DNA from: Lunularia cruciata
Lineage: Eukaryota > Streptophyta > Marchantiopsida > Lunulariales > Lunulariaceae
Direction: 5' to 3'
Length of the DNA stretch: 64,000 nucleotides
Assembly (NCBI GenBank): GCA_948567375.1
Contig: OX419756.1
Location: 53,484,552-53,548,551 of the forward strand
The translations under genes were made by a program, and so were the position numbers. The notes below the pieces were generated by a model. The model was given only the letters and a program-made list of their open reading frames with translations, searched no databases and had not been told where the DNA came from. Below are positions 32,127 to 43,362 of this stretch, piece after piece (positions within the stretch are counted from its first letter, which is position 1; each line of letters starts with the position of its first letter).

Positions 32127-32538
32127 TGTGGTGCCCACATTTTTTTGTTTTTCTTCTGTTTATTAGCATTTGAGAGAATAAGTAAACAAAGAAAGCTGAA
32201 TTGCAAAAGAAGGAATGGACAGGAGTGACTTTGGAGGAAATCCAAAGAAGTCAAGATTGGATCCGTTGATGGAGGTACTCAGGAGAGGGGTACAAAGAAA
32301 GAAGTGCAAAGAGCATTGTCTTCGGATCGGGAAGCAAAGCTAATACAAAGACCGTCTAAAAACCTTGGTATGTGGCAAGAAAGTACACATTAAGAAACGG
32401 TGGAGGTACAAGAAGCATGTCTTGACTTTCACAAGACAGCAACACGTAGAAGAAGGGGAAGTTGATTTTGAAATTGACTGAAGAATGACCGCAATTTGGG
32501 GTAATATAAAATTGTGATTGCACAGGGACAAGTTGAAT

Positions 32539-35079
32539 ATGTCAAGTAGATTTCCAATCCCTTTGAGTAGTAGTCTTGCAGTAATGCTTGTGAGGAAGCC
32601 AATTGAGAGTGAAATTTTCTAAAATCCAGAAGGGGTTAGAGTGTCTCGTCCAAGAGAAGGAATATTTTTCCAGTGCCAAAGAACAAGAGAGCAGATCATA
32701 GCAAAGAAGGTCACAAATGCTCTGGCAGTGCAAAGTTTGCAATTTGTAGGTGAGACGTCGTAGCAAGAATCAAAGTCTTGAATAGACTTCATATTACTTT
32801 CTTAGCATGGAATTGGAATTTTAGTTTCCCAAGAGTCATGGCAAAGATAGCTGCCAATAATTGTGAAGAAGGCCCCAAAGTCGAGGGGAAGAGAGGAAAT
32901 CCGGCTCAATGGACTGAGTCGGATTGGAGGTTAGTGTTGGGGAAGGAAGTAGGAGAACCAACGAGGATCACCTTCTATCGGAAGTGTGATGCTACAAAGG
33001 AGATGGTGGAGATCCAAAATTTGTTCTTTGGTCCGTGTACAACAAATGGTTACAAGGTGGAGTCCTATCGGAACCAAATTTAACAAAGTATTGTGGGGAT
33101 GATAATGGCCATGTTCAAACCAGAACAAACGACTTACATGAACATGTAGCAGGCCGTCTTTTTCCACCAAATGTTTGCAGGAGTGAAGGTGAATTGGGCA
33201 AAGTGTTTTCACCAACAAACGAGGCAGATGGTGGTCAATTGGAGGACATGTTTGCCTCCACATTATTTTGCACCATTTGCAGCACACTTCTACTTTGGGT
33301 TGAACTTGTTGATAGCAAAGGAGAGGCGTCTCATGGTGTTGCATTTCCATTCTGATTTGAGATGAGAAGCGGATGAAGAAGAGCAACAATATATGGCACA
33401 CTTGCAAGCTAGTGATGATCACTTCTTGGGGACGGGACACTCAAAGATGGAAGAAGTCACAAGCTTGAAGAAGAAGAAGCGCAGTAAACACAAAGATGCA
33501 AGGTCACCTCCAACATAAAGGAAGACCTGAAGACTAGTTGCGCAAAGTAAGAAGATGGTGAGAGAAGCACCGTCAGAAACCGAGTCAGTAGGGGAGACAG
33601 AGTCTCAAGGAGAGGACTCAAAAGAAGATAAACTCACTTTACAAAGTGAGGGACCCAAAAGTGAGATTGAGGGGCAACACAAGGTTCAGCAATTGGGTTG
33701 GAGTGTGTGAAGCTTGTCATGCAATGATTGACAATGTACCAGGAAAGAAGAATCATTGTGAAACCCTGGTTGTGGAAGAGAAGGGGGCTGAAAGATGAAA
33801 GGAGTACCTTGCGGGGCCGAGTTCAGTAGGTAAGGAAGAAGGAAGCTTGGAAGTAGTGTCTTTGAAGATACAAAGATTGCAACTTTGGCAGAAGGAGCTG
33901 ATGGAAGAGGCAAAGCAAAAAGACGGGGCTGAAGACAAAGAGAACTTTGGTGGAATACAATATCTATCTAAGATTGTCACTCCATTGTTGGAACTGTTGA
34001 AGGAGCACCTGAAGGTAATTCCCCAAGATCGTATGAAGGTGACAAATGAGTTGCAGGTGGTAAAGTATCTGCTGGTTGAAGTGAAGGGTTTGCAGGAGCG
34101 AGTAGTCCAAAGAGACAAGGAAGTTGAAGAACTTTGGGTGGATGCAGTCTTGAAGAAGTCTTGAAGACTTTCAAGAAGTTGCAAGAGAGTTTTGAGTCAA
34201 GAGGTAAGGAACTGCAGAAGCAAGCCCAAGAATTGAAAGAGCAGGCAATGTTGCTGACCAAGATGAAAGAGAGGTCAGTGATGTGCGCATCAAGAGTATT
34301 CATGTGAAGGCAATGGCCGCAATAATGGAGCAAGAGTTGGAAAGCTTGAGGAAGAGTGCAGCGTGGAAGGATCAAGCATGGCAGAGAGAGTAGGCAGTCA
34401 AGCATCAAGAAGAAGAAAGGTTGCACAAGATAGTACAAAGTGCTAAGTTACAGAGTTCACAATATGCGGAGGAGAAGAAGATGCTTGCTGCTGAGTACGG
34501 AGATGAGTTGAAGATGTACCGCAAAGAGTTGAAGGCAGAGTGATCTCAAGGTTATGAGTCGGAATCAATAGGAGAAGTTGCAAGAAAGTTGCAAGCAATC
34601 TTGAGCACAGAGGCTGAAGAGAGATTGGAAGAAGCACGTCTACATGAGTTAAAGTTGCTTGTGCATGAAGCTTGGAAGAGAAAATCCAAAGATGTGGATA
34701 TGAACACTTTGCTGATCCAATTAAGGGAGCAAGTAGATCGGAAGATGTTAGAAGTAGGAGACAATGTTAGTCTTAGATTAGATTTAGTCAATTTAGAGTT
34801 AGAGTGAATCAAAAGTAGTGTGACAAAGGAGAGGAGTCTGATGTTGCGGAAGTAGGAATTCAGGTATTTTTAGACTTGTTATTTGACACATTAGAGAAGA
34901 GTGGGTCAGGAGATAAGGAAATAGATGGATTACCCTTGATCTCAATCGTAGATTGTAAAGAAGAGATAGTAGAAATAGTGAAGGATTTGGTAGAATCAGA
35001 TATACCCAAAGAAGGAGAAGTAATAGGAAGATCATCGGGTTTGAAAGCTGATGATGAGGTTGACATCAAATCGGGGTAG
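32539..35079 (+). pseudogene. LTR-resident ORF, E LTR2 copy
   Basis: It is the same ORF as 5430-8015 with ATG 32539. The longest open pieces are 32778-33083, 33171-33365, 33847-34164 (coiled coil: VKGLQERVVQRDKEVEELW), 34589-34807 and 34876-35079. They lie in different frames, so here frameshifts as well as stops occurred. The tail SSGLKADDEVDIKSG and the stop position match G and H. The function is unknown. Confidence 0.7.
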
Positions 35080-35872
35080 AAATAGATTTGAGATCTGAAG
35101 AGGCAGATATGAAGGGTTGCATTGTCAATTTGGATCTGTAGGTTAGAAGAGTTGTTGTAGAATGGTATTTTTGTTAAAACTATCATTTGGTTCACTTTTT
35201 AAGAGTCGCATTCTTAGTGAGTTGTTGTTTAGTATTCATATTTCTGAAGATAGATAAAGTGAAGTGCTATTTTAGTGGTTGTCGCTTGAGCTTGATTCCG
35301 AGTATCAACTTTTTGTGTGTGTTTGTGAGTGTATGGAGAAATTTGAAGTGCAATTCAATGTGCTTGTTGGATGTTGGATTCCGTAGCGTTGATCTTCATT
35401 TTGTGTGTTTGACCCTAAGTGAACTGCAATCGGAGTAATGCTTTGATAGATCTGAGAGGAATTGTAGTGTTGGTAGTATTCTGCATTTATGAGTGTAGCA
35501 TGAAGTTGATGTGAAGCAATTTTGATTGAGGAAGTTGTGCCTTTAGTGGAGGGGTGGAACACAATTCTGAGGTGAAGTCATTTTGCAGTGAAGTGCCATC
35601 TTTGGGAGAATCTGAATCATCACAATCAAGATTTGTTTGGACAGAATTTGCTATGTTGTGATTAAGGAGTGTGTATTAGTGACAAGTTGTCAAGATTGTG
35701 AGCTTATTACTCTCTTCTGGGTGTGATTTGTACTTGAGAGATTAAAGACGCAACCAAGAAGAATTGAAATTGTTACTTTGCTTCATATTTGACCAATTCT
35801 GAATTGTATCTTTGCGGGAACAAACTTTACTTACCCAATTATCACCAAACTGATATTTGCCGGGTTGTCACA
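35080..35872 (+). other. Non-coding 3' part of E LTR2
   Basis: No gene is seen. This section is the most widely shared part of E-type LTRs in the window (also 8016-8810, 38025-38823, 47960-48740, 49933-50730, 57740-58480, 59033-59760) and ends the LTR. Confidence 0.7.
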
Positions 35873-35877
35873 ACAGT

Positions 35878-36922
35878 GCATTCTTCATTCAAAAATTCAA
35901 TCTCTCTATCTCTAGCTGCTCTTCTAGAAACCTGTAGAGGAACCTCACTTCTATCAACACTCACAACAGTTCTTTTCTACATTCAAAATTTCACTCCTCT
36001 ACTCTTGCACTTTACCTCTAGAAAATCTTCATAGGAACTTCACATTTCTATCAACACTCACAATATTCCTTCCTTCTCACTGTCACTTCACCAAAACTGA
36101 ACAGAAGAACTCTTGAAATTCTCCTTGCTCTCCTTCTTGCTCCTATCCAATGCAAGGTAAAGCCATAACTCCCATACTATCTCTCTAGCCTCCATCCAAG
36201 GCTAAGCCAAAACCTAATTCAAAATTTTCCTTCTCTTCTCACTGTCACTTCACCAAGGCTGAATAGAAGAACTCTCAAAATTCTCCCTACTCTTACCAAA
36301 ACCCTCTTAACAAGTTTCTCATTAGCCAACTCCTGTGATGCATTTCCAATTCTCTTACTGGTTTGTCCTTATCAAACCCTCTCTACTGGCTACTCATCAG
36401 CCAGCTCCTACGATGCATTTCCAATTCTCTTACTGGTCTGTCCTTATCAAACCCTCTCTACTGGCTACTCATCAACCAACTCCTACGATGCATTTCCGAT
36501 TCTCTTACTGGTCTGTAATTTTTAACAGAGCATTCTCTCAAAGCCTTCTCATCAAACCCTACCTCTCTTGCCACCTCCTCAGCAAAGCAAACTCGAATCC
36601 TTCACCATTGCTCCTGTCCAGCCAGAGCAATCCTAAATGCTTTGGCTGGACAGGAGTAGTTGCTCTTACTGCTCAACAAGAGTCTCCTTGAAATTTCCTC
36701 ACTCTTGCACTCCTGTCTAAACCAAAGCAGAAAACTTGCCCTCTAGAGAAAACAATCTTCCTCTTCCTTCACTTTTGTCTCTTCTATCTCAACCGAGCAA
36801 AACCCTACCTTGAAAGTCTTCCTTCTCTTTTCCTGTCACTCATGAAGCTGAAGCAAACTCAAAACCTCCTTTACTCTTGCTCATTCAAAAAATTTTCAAT
36901 ATCTCTTGCACATCATTACTCT
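35878..36922. other. Middle part of element X, no gene
   Basis: It continues the X sequence from 5017. CT-rich segments repeat loosely (TTCTATCAACACTCACAA twice; CTCACTGTCACTTCACCAA twice), followed by the 75-bp array. No coding evidence. Confidence 0.6.
36318..36520 (+). repeat. 75-bp tandem repeat, nearly three copies
   Basis: GATGCATTTCCAATTCTC recurs at 36337, 36412 and 36487, exactly 75 bases apart, with few changes. The array lies within X. Confidence 0.9.
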
Positions 36923-37264
36923 TGTGGTACCCACATTTTTCATTTTGGACGAGTTTTGAAGAAGAAGTGCCTTGCTAAAACCAAATTGAAACTAAATGGA
37001 GAAGAAATGAGAGGAAATTTGTATTTTGATCAAGTCCAAAGAAGTCGACTTTGTGTCAAATGAAGACGGACTCAGCCAAGATTGAAAGAGGGCAGACCCG
37101 AAGGAGGAATGGAAGTTATAGGTCGAGATTCTTGTGGGGGCTATATCTCAATGTTCACAAGTCCAAATCAAACGTGCTATATCTTGTTGGAAGCGTCTTA
37201 TTTAGGGCTTTCTGTTGATACCAAAATCGCAAAGTTTGGAGGTCTGTAGAAGAAGTTTTGGGAG

Positions 37265-37405
37265 TAACTGGACAAAGTAGTTTAGTGTCTTCGGGTTAGA
37301 TCTTCGGACTTCGGATTTGCATTTTTGGACTTTGGGGTGGATCTTTGGACTTCTGACTTCTGACTTTGGTCTTTGGATGTTGGACTTTGGGTTTACACAA
37401 CTTCG
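37265..37405 (+). repeat. Degenerate TTTGGACTT/TTCGGACTT array in H
   Basis: About a dozen irregular copies of a ~10-12-base unit (CTTCGGACTT, CTTTGGACTT, CTTCTGACTT). The matching stretch in G (51365-51500, opposite strand) has been duplicated differently. Confidence 0.75.
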
Positions 37406-37480
37406 AGTTAGAAGCTTCTTTGACTCAAGACGAAGACGACTGTATCTGAGATAGTTGGACCTCGGAGTGCAATAAAGATG

Positions 37481-38024
37481 AATTCAGGAATCTTGCCAAA
37501 GGCATTAAAGAGATTTAGGATAGAGAAAGAATAGATAACTAGGATACCCATGACATCAATTTCAGTTCCGATTGAAGATGGAACAGGAATTGAAGGAGAA
37601 GTAGTAGTAGTGAATAAACCCAAAGTGCAAGATCAGATTGTAAGTGTCTTTGGGTCAATAACATGAGTGATTAGGGGAAAGTGTGTTACAAATTGAAGGC
37701 GTAGATAGTGTACCCATGCTTTCAATTACAATTTGTGATGAGGATATAGTAGAATTAGCAAAGGAATTGATTGTAATTAGACCCGATGTTGCAGAAGTAG
37801 GAGTACAGGTGTCATCAGACTTGATAATTGACGCTTCAGAGAAGAGTGGGTCAGAAGATAAAGTAGTAGATGGAGTAACCCGGAGCTCAATTGAAGATTG
37901 TAGTGAAGAAGTTGTAGAATTAGTGAAGAAATTAGTAGAATCAGTCATACCCGAAGAAGGTGAAATAGTAAGAAGATCATCAGGTTTGGAAGCCGATGAT
38001 GAGGTCGACATCGGATCGGGGTAG
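37481..38024 (+). pseudogene. Short version of the LTR-resident ORF in H
   Basis: ATG 37481 starts MNSGILPKALKRF. After a stop it continues ITRIPMTSISVPIEDGTG. One frame over, 37683-38024 encodes EVGVQVSSDL, KSGSEDK and SSGLEADDEVDIGSG, ending at the same place as the E LTR ORFs. The N-terminal domain of the E version is missing. G carries the same short type. Confidence 0.6.
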
Positions 38025-38828
38025 AAGTCAATTCTAAGATAGGAAAGGGCAGATATGAAGAGATAGATTGTCCCTTGGGATCTATAGGTAGGAATAGATG
38101 TTAGGAAGCGGTGCCTAGGAAGGAAAGTCTGCCGTTTGCTTTAGTATTTAAGGGGAGCATTCGGAGTATGATGTTATTAAGTATTCAACTTTCCGAAGAT
38201 AGATAAAGCAAAGTGCTACTCTCAGTACTCGTCACTTAAGCTTAATTCTGATTGTCAATTTTGTGTTTGTATTTGTGAGTGTGTGGAGAATTCCAAAGAG
38301 CAAGTCAGTGCATCTGTGGATGTTGGAATCTACAGCCCTGATCTTCATTCTGTGTGTTTGATCCTGAGTGAAGTGCATCGGAGCAATGCCTTGACAGATC
38401 TGAGAGGAATTGTAGTGTTGTTAGTATTCTGCATTGGTGAGTGCAGTACGAAGTTGATGTGAAGCAATTTTGATCAAGGAAGTTGTGCCTTTAGTGGAGG
38501 GGTGGAACACAATTCTGAGGTGAAATCGGTCTTTGTAGTGAAGTGCCATCTTTGGGAGAATCTGAATCATCACAATCAAGAGTTGTTTGGACAGAATTTA
38601 CTATGTTGTGATTATGTGTGTGTATTCGTGACAAGTTGTCAAGATTGTGAGCTTGTTACTCTCTTCTGGGTGTAGTTTCTACCTGAGAGATTAAAGAAGC
38701 CATCAAGAAGAACTGCCATTGTGACTTTTGACTTTGTATTTGACCAATTCTGGATTGTATCTCTACGGGAATGAACTTTACTTACCCAATTACCGCAAAA
38801 GTGATATTTGCCGGGTTGTCACAACTCT

Positions 38829-39937
38829 CACACTTCAGACTTTTGCTCTACATTCAATTCAAAGTTCTCATTCTTGTGAACATTCCCCACACCGTTCCTT
38901 CAGTCCAGTTCTGTCTCAGTCCAAGCTCAAACAAAACTTGAGAGTTTCCTCTCCTGCTTTTGCCACAACACAAGCCAAAACCCTCAAAATTTCCTTCTCT
39001 TTCTTCACTGTCCTTGTCACACACCAGGCCAACCATCAAATTTTCTCTCCTCTCTTCACAGTCCTTCTGTCCTTCTATCACAAATCAAGGCACCAACAAA
39101 ACCTTCAAAAAATTCCTCTCTTCTTCCTCCTGTCCTGGCCAAACCCTCAAAAATTCCTTCTCTTCCTTCATTGTCCTCCTGTCCAAAGCAACCCAAGCAA
39201 AACCCTAAAAAAAAACTCTCCTCTCTGTTCTTCCTCTTGTCCTGGCCAAACCCTCAAATTTTATTTTCTCTCTTCACAGTCTTCTTGCCTAAGGCCAAAC
39301 CCTCAAAAATTCCTTCTCTTCCTTCACTATCCTCCTGTCCAGAGCAACCCAAGCAAAACCCTCAAAAAAAAACTCTCCTCTCTCTCCTTCCTCTTGTCTA
39401 GGCCAAACCTTCAAATTTTCTCTCCTCTCTTCATAGTTCTCTTGTCTAGGGCCAAATCTTCAAAAATTCCTTCTCTTCCTTCACTGTCCTCCTGTCCAGA
39501 GCAACCTAAGCAAAACCCTTGAAAAACTCTCCTTTCTCTTCTTCCTCTGGTCCTGGCCAAACCCTCAAATTTTCTCTCCTCTCTTCATAGTCCTCCTATC
39601 TAGGACCAAACCCTCAAAAATTCCTTCTCTTCCTTCACTGTCCTCTTGTCTAGAGCAACCCAAGCAAAACCCTAAAAAGAAACTCTCCTCGCTCTTCTTC
39701 CTCCTATCCAGCCAAACCCTCAAATTTTCTCTCCTCTCTTCACAGTCCTCTTGTCTAGGGCCAAACCCTCAAAAATTCCTTCTCTTCTTTCATTGTCCCT
39801 ATCATAGAGCAGGCCAAACCTTGAATTTTTTCTTCTTTTCCTTCAATGTCCTCTTGTCCAGGGCAAGGCAAAAAACCCTACTAATCTTTCCCTCTCTCTT
39901 CACTGTCCCAAATGGCACCAATGATAATTGTGAATCA
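38829..39937. other. Right part of element X with minisatellite, no gene
   Basis: Apart from the 155-bp array there is no feature. The long plus-strand open stretch at 38728-39522 is read through repeats, has no domain and is not a gene. Confidence 0.6.
38980..39885 (+). repeat. 155-bp tandem repeat, five to six copies
   Basis: CCCTCAAAAATTCC recurs at 39144, 39300, 39457, 39611 and 39766 (spacing 154-157). A more diverged copy starts near 38980. The unit is CT-rich on the plus strand, with two related halves. Confidence 0.9.
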
Positions 39938-39941
39938 TTTT

Positions 39942-40560
39942 CCCGACAACACCGGATGATCTGCCAAAGGGATTACCCTCCAATTGTGGTATGCCCTTCA
40001 AGATTGAGTTAATGCTAGGGAGTACTCTAGTGAGTAGACCAATCTATTGGCTCTCACCAAAGGAGTTGGAGGAGTTGCAAACAACATTTATGGAGTTGTT
40101 GGAGAAGGACTTCATAAGACACAATATCTCTCCTTGGAGAGCACTAGTACTACTTGTTCCAAAAAAGGATGGAAGACTTTGTTTTTGTATTGATTACCAT
40201 GAGCTCAATAAGCAAACAATGAAGAATACATATCCCTTGCCTCGGATGAATGAGTTGCTTGGTCAATTGAGTGGAGCACAATACTTCTCCAAGTTGGATC
40301 TTTGCAGTGGCTATTTGCAAATCCTCATTGATAGGGAAGATGTGTAAAAAATTACCTTTCACACAAGGTATGGGCATTTTGAGTGGAGAGTTCTACCTTT
40401 TGGGCTCATTAATGCTCCAATAGTCTTCATGGATCAGATGCATCAGGTGTTGGATGGACTATTGGATTGGTTTGTGCTGGTGTTCTTGGATGATATCTTA
40501 CTCTATAGCAAGAAAGAGGAAGAACATGTGAATCACATATGAGAAGTCCTCAGACAACTA
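39942..40560 (+). pseudogene. D reverse transcriptase
   Basis: It continues the D frame after X: MPFKIELMLGSTLVSRPIYWL, SPWRALVLLVPKKDG, CIDYHELNKQTMKNTYPLPR, FSKLDLCSGYLQI, then after a stop at 40348 MPFG-type LPFGLINAP and VFLDDILLYS (about 40480-40510). The motif is F-L-D-D. It is typical of plant chromovirus RT and inactive. Confidence 0.92.
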
Positions 40561-41303
40561 TGACAATGGAAATTTTATTGCAAGAAGTCAAAGTGTGCCT
40601 TTTGGCAAAAAACATTTACCTTCTTGGGTCACAAGATCTCATTGGAGGGGATCAAGATGGAAGAGGAGAAAATCAAGGCCATAACTGATTGGCCTACTCC
40701 AAAGGATGCTATAGAAGTATGGGCATTTAATGGATTGGCCAATTTTTATCAATGGTTCATCCATTATTATGCTCATGTGGCTGCAGCATTGACTGACCTC
40801 TTGGTGAAGAACTCAAGCTTTCAGTGGACCACCAAGCACAAAGAAGCATTCCAAAAGTTGAAGTATATGGTGTCTTCAAGACCCATTCTTCAACCATATG
40901 ATCCTTAGCTACCTTGTGTGGTTGATTTTGATGCTTTTAACTTTGCAATTCCATATTGCAATAGGAATTCCCAAATGGACTACATCCCATTGCCTTTGTG
41001 TCTTGCCAACTAAATACAACTGAAAGAAATTACTTTGCTCAAGTTTGGGAAAAACTCACAATGGTATATGCCACCAAGGTATGGAGGGATTAACTCTTGG
41101 GAAAACAAGTGATCATGCAAATTGATCACAAATCATTGTTGCAGACCTTACACTTTGAACACATGAAGAGTCAATATCATCAATGGGAGGAGCAACTCCA
41201 ATTCTTTGACATCAAACTTGAGTACCAACCAAGGTGGTTCCATGTCATCCCTGATGCCCTATCACGACAACCTGATTTGAAGTCTCTTTCTCTCATCACG
41301 TAA
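40561..41303 (+). pseudogene. D RNase H and connection
   Basis: GHKISLEGIKMEEEKIKAI (40624 on), then FQWTTKHKEAFQKLK and CVVDFDAFNFAI. After changes of frame comes IMQIDHKSLLQTL ... PDALSRQPD (41097-41303), the end of a Ty3 RNase H. Stops interrupt it. Confidence 0.85.
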
Positions 41304-42230
41304 TTACAATGGTGTCAATTGACTCCAAGGTCCAAAATGAGTTTTGGGCAACTCTACAACAAGATCCTTTCTTCCAGAAGGTACATGGTTGTCTTATAGC
41401 ATGTGACAAGGAGTAAAACACCTTCTCCTTCAAGCAAGGCCTTCTATTCCATGAGGACTGGATCTATGTTCTAGCCAAAGGTGATCTCCAACTTGTGCAC
41501 CTTCAAGAAGCCCATGATTTACCAATTGCTGGTCACATGGGTGTGGACAAGACCTTGGGTACCCTCCAAAACCAATGGTGTGACTTAACATGGCATGAGA
41601 TGTTCAAGAGTTTGTCAGATCGTGTGGGAAATGCCAATGCAACAAGGCTAGTAACCAAAAATTGAGTAGACTCCTTTAACGACTCCCCATTCCATCTACT
41701 CATTGGGAACATGTAAGCTTAGATCTCATCACCTCCTTACCCAAGACAAAGCAAGGTCATATAGCAATTGTGGTGTTTGTGGATAAGCTTAGTAAGCAAA
41801 TCTATTTGGCACCAATGGTTGATATTGTGCTTGCTCCAACCTTGGCATAAATCTACTTTGATAATGTATTCAAGCATCATGGGATGCCACATGTACTCAT
41901 CTCCGACCGTGATCCTTGCTTCACTAGGAAGTTTTGGTAAGCACTCTTCCAGATACTTGGCACCAAGCTTGCTTTGTCCATAGCCTATCATCCTCAAACT
42001 AATGGACAAATTGAACATAAAAATTGCACCTTGGAAGATATGCTTTGTTCTTTTATCAACATTTACCATACCAATTAGGATGTGTCTTGCAGCTATGGAG
42101 TTTGCCTACAATAATTATAAACAAGCAAGCACCTCTCTCTTTTCTTTCTCAATTTTGGCCAAGACCCTTTTGTTCTAGATTCCCTTCTTGCTCCTCCTCT
42201 ATCTCATGTCCCTCATAATTCTACCTTTTT
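41304..42230 (+). pseudogene. D integrase
   Basis: The zinc domain is marked by HMGVDKTLGTL and decayed Cys pairs near 41620-41640. The core shows SLDLITSLPK (first Asp), VLISDRDPCF (second Asp, ~41895) and HPQTNGQIEH (Glu, ~42000) across several frames. It is inactive. Confidence 0.82.
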
Positions 42231-42299
42231 GACCACCACTTTCCAATCCCTCCAACAAGCCAAATCTCATCTCCTTGTTGCTCAAAATCTGCAAAAAAA

Positions 42300-42740
42300 T
42301 ATGTGGATCACCATCATCATGATCTCAACTTTGAAGTTGGTGATAAGGTCATGCTCTTATTCAATAACTTCTCTCTCCCACTTGATACCCAAGTTTCTAA
42401 AATTGCTCCTTATTGGATAGGACCCTTTGATGTCACCCAAATTGTCTCTCTTGTTGCTTATTGACTTGCCTTGCCTTGTCATATGCGCATCCATCTTGTC
42501 TTTCATGTTTCCAAGTTGAAACTCTTTGTTCCAAGTTGAAATCCTTCTTTTTCCTCTCGAGTCCAACCTCCTCCTCCTCCTATCCCTATCAATGATCATG
42601 AGGAGTACAAATTTGATTGTATCCTTGTGCATCACCACATTCAACAAAGCCATTAACAACATGCGGAGTACAAGGTCCTTTGGAAAGGGTATCCCCTTCA
42701 TGATGCCACATGGGAACCTCTTTCTCATATTCAGATTGCA
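42300..42740 (+). pseudogene. D chromodomain
   Basis: After the integrase C-terminal GDKVML... and HVFHVSKLK, the frame at 42590-42740 reads EEYKFDCILVHH, then EYKVLWKGYP and ATWEPLSHIQ. It keeps the tyrosine and tryptophan positions of chromodomains, which direct chromoviruses to heterochromatin. A stop (TAA) interrupts it. Confidence 0.85.
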
Positions 42741-42809
42741 TGATTAGCCATCTAGGAGTTCAAAACTTCATTGGTGACGAGGATGTCATCAACTAGTGGT
42801 GGGAGAATA
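42741..42809 (+). other. D 3' untranslated sequence with polypurine tract
   Basis: GTGGTGGGAGAATA lies directly before LTR2 and is the plus-strand primer candidate. Confidence 0.75.
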
Positions 42810-43209
42810 TGTAACAATATGGAGTTTAACAATGAAGTCAGTTCAGCTAATGAAGTAACAAATAAGAAAAATTAGCCTAAAGGATTCCAAAAGTATTTAG
42901 GAAGCTTCTTGGCTAGCTTAGCTTGCACCCCAAGTAGGTAGCTTCTAGAAGCTTTTAACTAGCTTAGCTTGCACGCCAAGTAAGCGACTTCTAGAAGGAA
43001 GCTTGTTGAGAAACTTCCCAATTAACTTGGCTTGCACTCCAAGAAAGCGGCTCAAGGAAGCTTCTTGAGGAGCTTCTCAAGAGCATTGTATGATCACTAT
43101 AAATACAAGAGCCAAAGCTCATGTTAGGCATTTGGAGTTTTTCCTCATTCAAGTGTCCCAATGTGAGCTTTCTTTCTCCTATTTCTCTCCTTGGTCTTGG
43201 TCTTTTATA
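42810..43209 (+). repeat. D 3' LTR (400 bp)
   Basis: It begins TGTAACAATATGG, ends TCTTTTATA and is followed by GGTCC. TATA box TATAAATA at 43098-43105. Confidence 0.93.
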
Positions 43210-43362
43210 GGTCCTCTCTATCTTAGCTTTGACTCACTTTAATTAATCATTGCTAATGTAGAACCAGCCTTTATCTCTATATAAATAATAACTCTCAAGT
43301 ACTTATAATACCAAACTAAATATCACAATAGTACCTACATGCACAATTGGGTGTGATAGATC

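Larger units (their letters stand above)
5018..35872 (+). mobile_element. Element E: Ty3/gypsy retrotransposon with 3.75-kb LTRs carrying an ORF
   Basis: LTR1 (5018-8810) and LTR2 (32127-35872) are matching long repeats starting TGTGRTGCCCAC and ending GTTGTCACA, with TSD ATAGT (5013-5017) and ACAGT (35873-35877). The empty X site is visible because the flanks repeat an X segment near 4915. The plus-strand internal region carries gag, protease, RT, RNase H and integrase, all broken. A1 is inserted in gag. LTR1 and LTR2 differ at roughly one base in ten to twelve where I compared them, so the insertion is fairly old. Confidence 0.93.
32127..35872 (+). repeat. E 3' LTR (3746 bp)
   Basis: It is the partner of LTR1 and has an intact TGTGGTGCCCAC start and GTTGTCACA end. 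Its TATA-like box is at 32505-32512. Confidence 0.93.
36923..38823 (+). mobile_element. Solo LTR H, short E-type LTR (1901 bp)
   Basis: It begins TGTGGTACCCACATTTTTC and ends GGGTTGTCACA, with duplication ACTCT (36918-36922, 38824-38828) in X. Both ends and the 3' third match the E LTRs. The large N-terminal and coiled-coil part of the LTR ORF is absent and a different ~500-bp segment is present instead. Confidence 0.93.
4043..39937. mobile_element. Element X: coding-free TG...CA element, probably a ~3.1-kb solo LTR
   Basis: X begins TGGTGTCGCAAGG and ends GTGAATCA, with the duplication TTTT (4039-4042 and 39938-39941) in the D pol gene. Removing the nested E (5018-35872) and H (36923-38823) leaves about 3.1 kb. 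That remainder has no gag or pol motif but is rich in CT tracts and two tandem arrays. The TG...CA ends, the short TSD and the absence of coding sequence suggest a solo LTR of a large-LTR family. A non-autonomous element is possible. Orientation is not settled. Confidence 0.65.
1719..43209 (+). mobile_element. Element D: chromodomain Ty3/gypsy retrotransposon, interrupted by X
   Basis: Two 400-bp LTRs (1719-2118, 42810-43209) flank the element, bounded by the 5-bp duplication GGTCC (1714-1718 and 43210-43214). A methionine-initiator-type primer site follows the left LTR and a purine tract precedes the right LTR. Gag, protease, RT, RNase H, integrase and a C-terminal chromodomain occur in that order on the plus strand, which makes it a chromovirus. 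The 35.9-kb X complex splits it just before RT. All genes carry stops. The LTRs differ at more than 10% of positions by eye, so the insertion is old. Confidence 0.93.
1173..43357 (-). mobile_element. Solo LTR B3 (B family), split by element D
   Basis: Bases 1173-1718 and 43215-43357 together form one B-family LTR in minus orientation. Its end (TGTGATCTGGC...) is at 1173 and its start (decayed GGGTGTTACA) is near 43357. Flanking A2 sequence shows a 5-bp duplication, AGATT (1168-1172) and AGATC (43358-43362). No B internal sequence is present, so this is a solo LTR made by LTR-LTR recombination. Element D sits inside it with its own GGTCC duplication. Confidence 0.85.

Noticed and set aside
37265-37405. 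Telomere-like repeat
   Set aside because: The unit (TTTGGACTT and variants) is irregular and unlike the TTTAGGG plant telomere. It belongs to the H/G LTR.
38728-39522. 264-codon open stretch on the plus strand
   Set aside because: It runs from the end of LTR H through a 155-bp CT-rich minisatellite. The peptide is a repeat translation without any domain, and the repeat explains the openness.
38980-39885. CRISPR-like array
   Set aside because: The repeats are contiguous and imperfect with no unique spacers, and the context is a plant retroelement.
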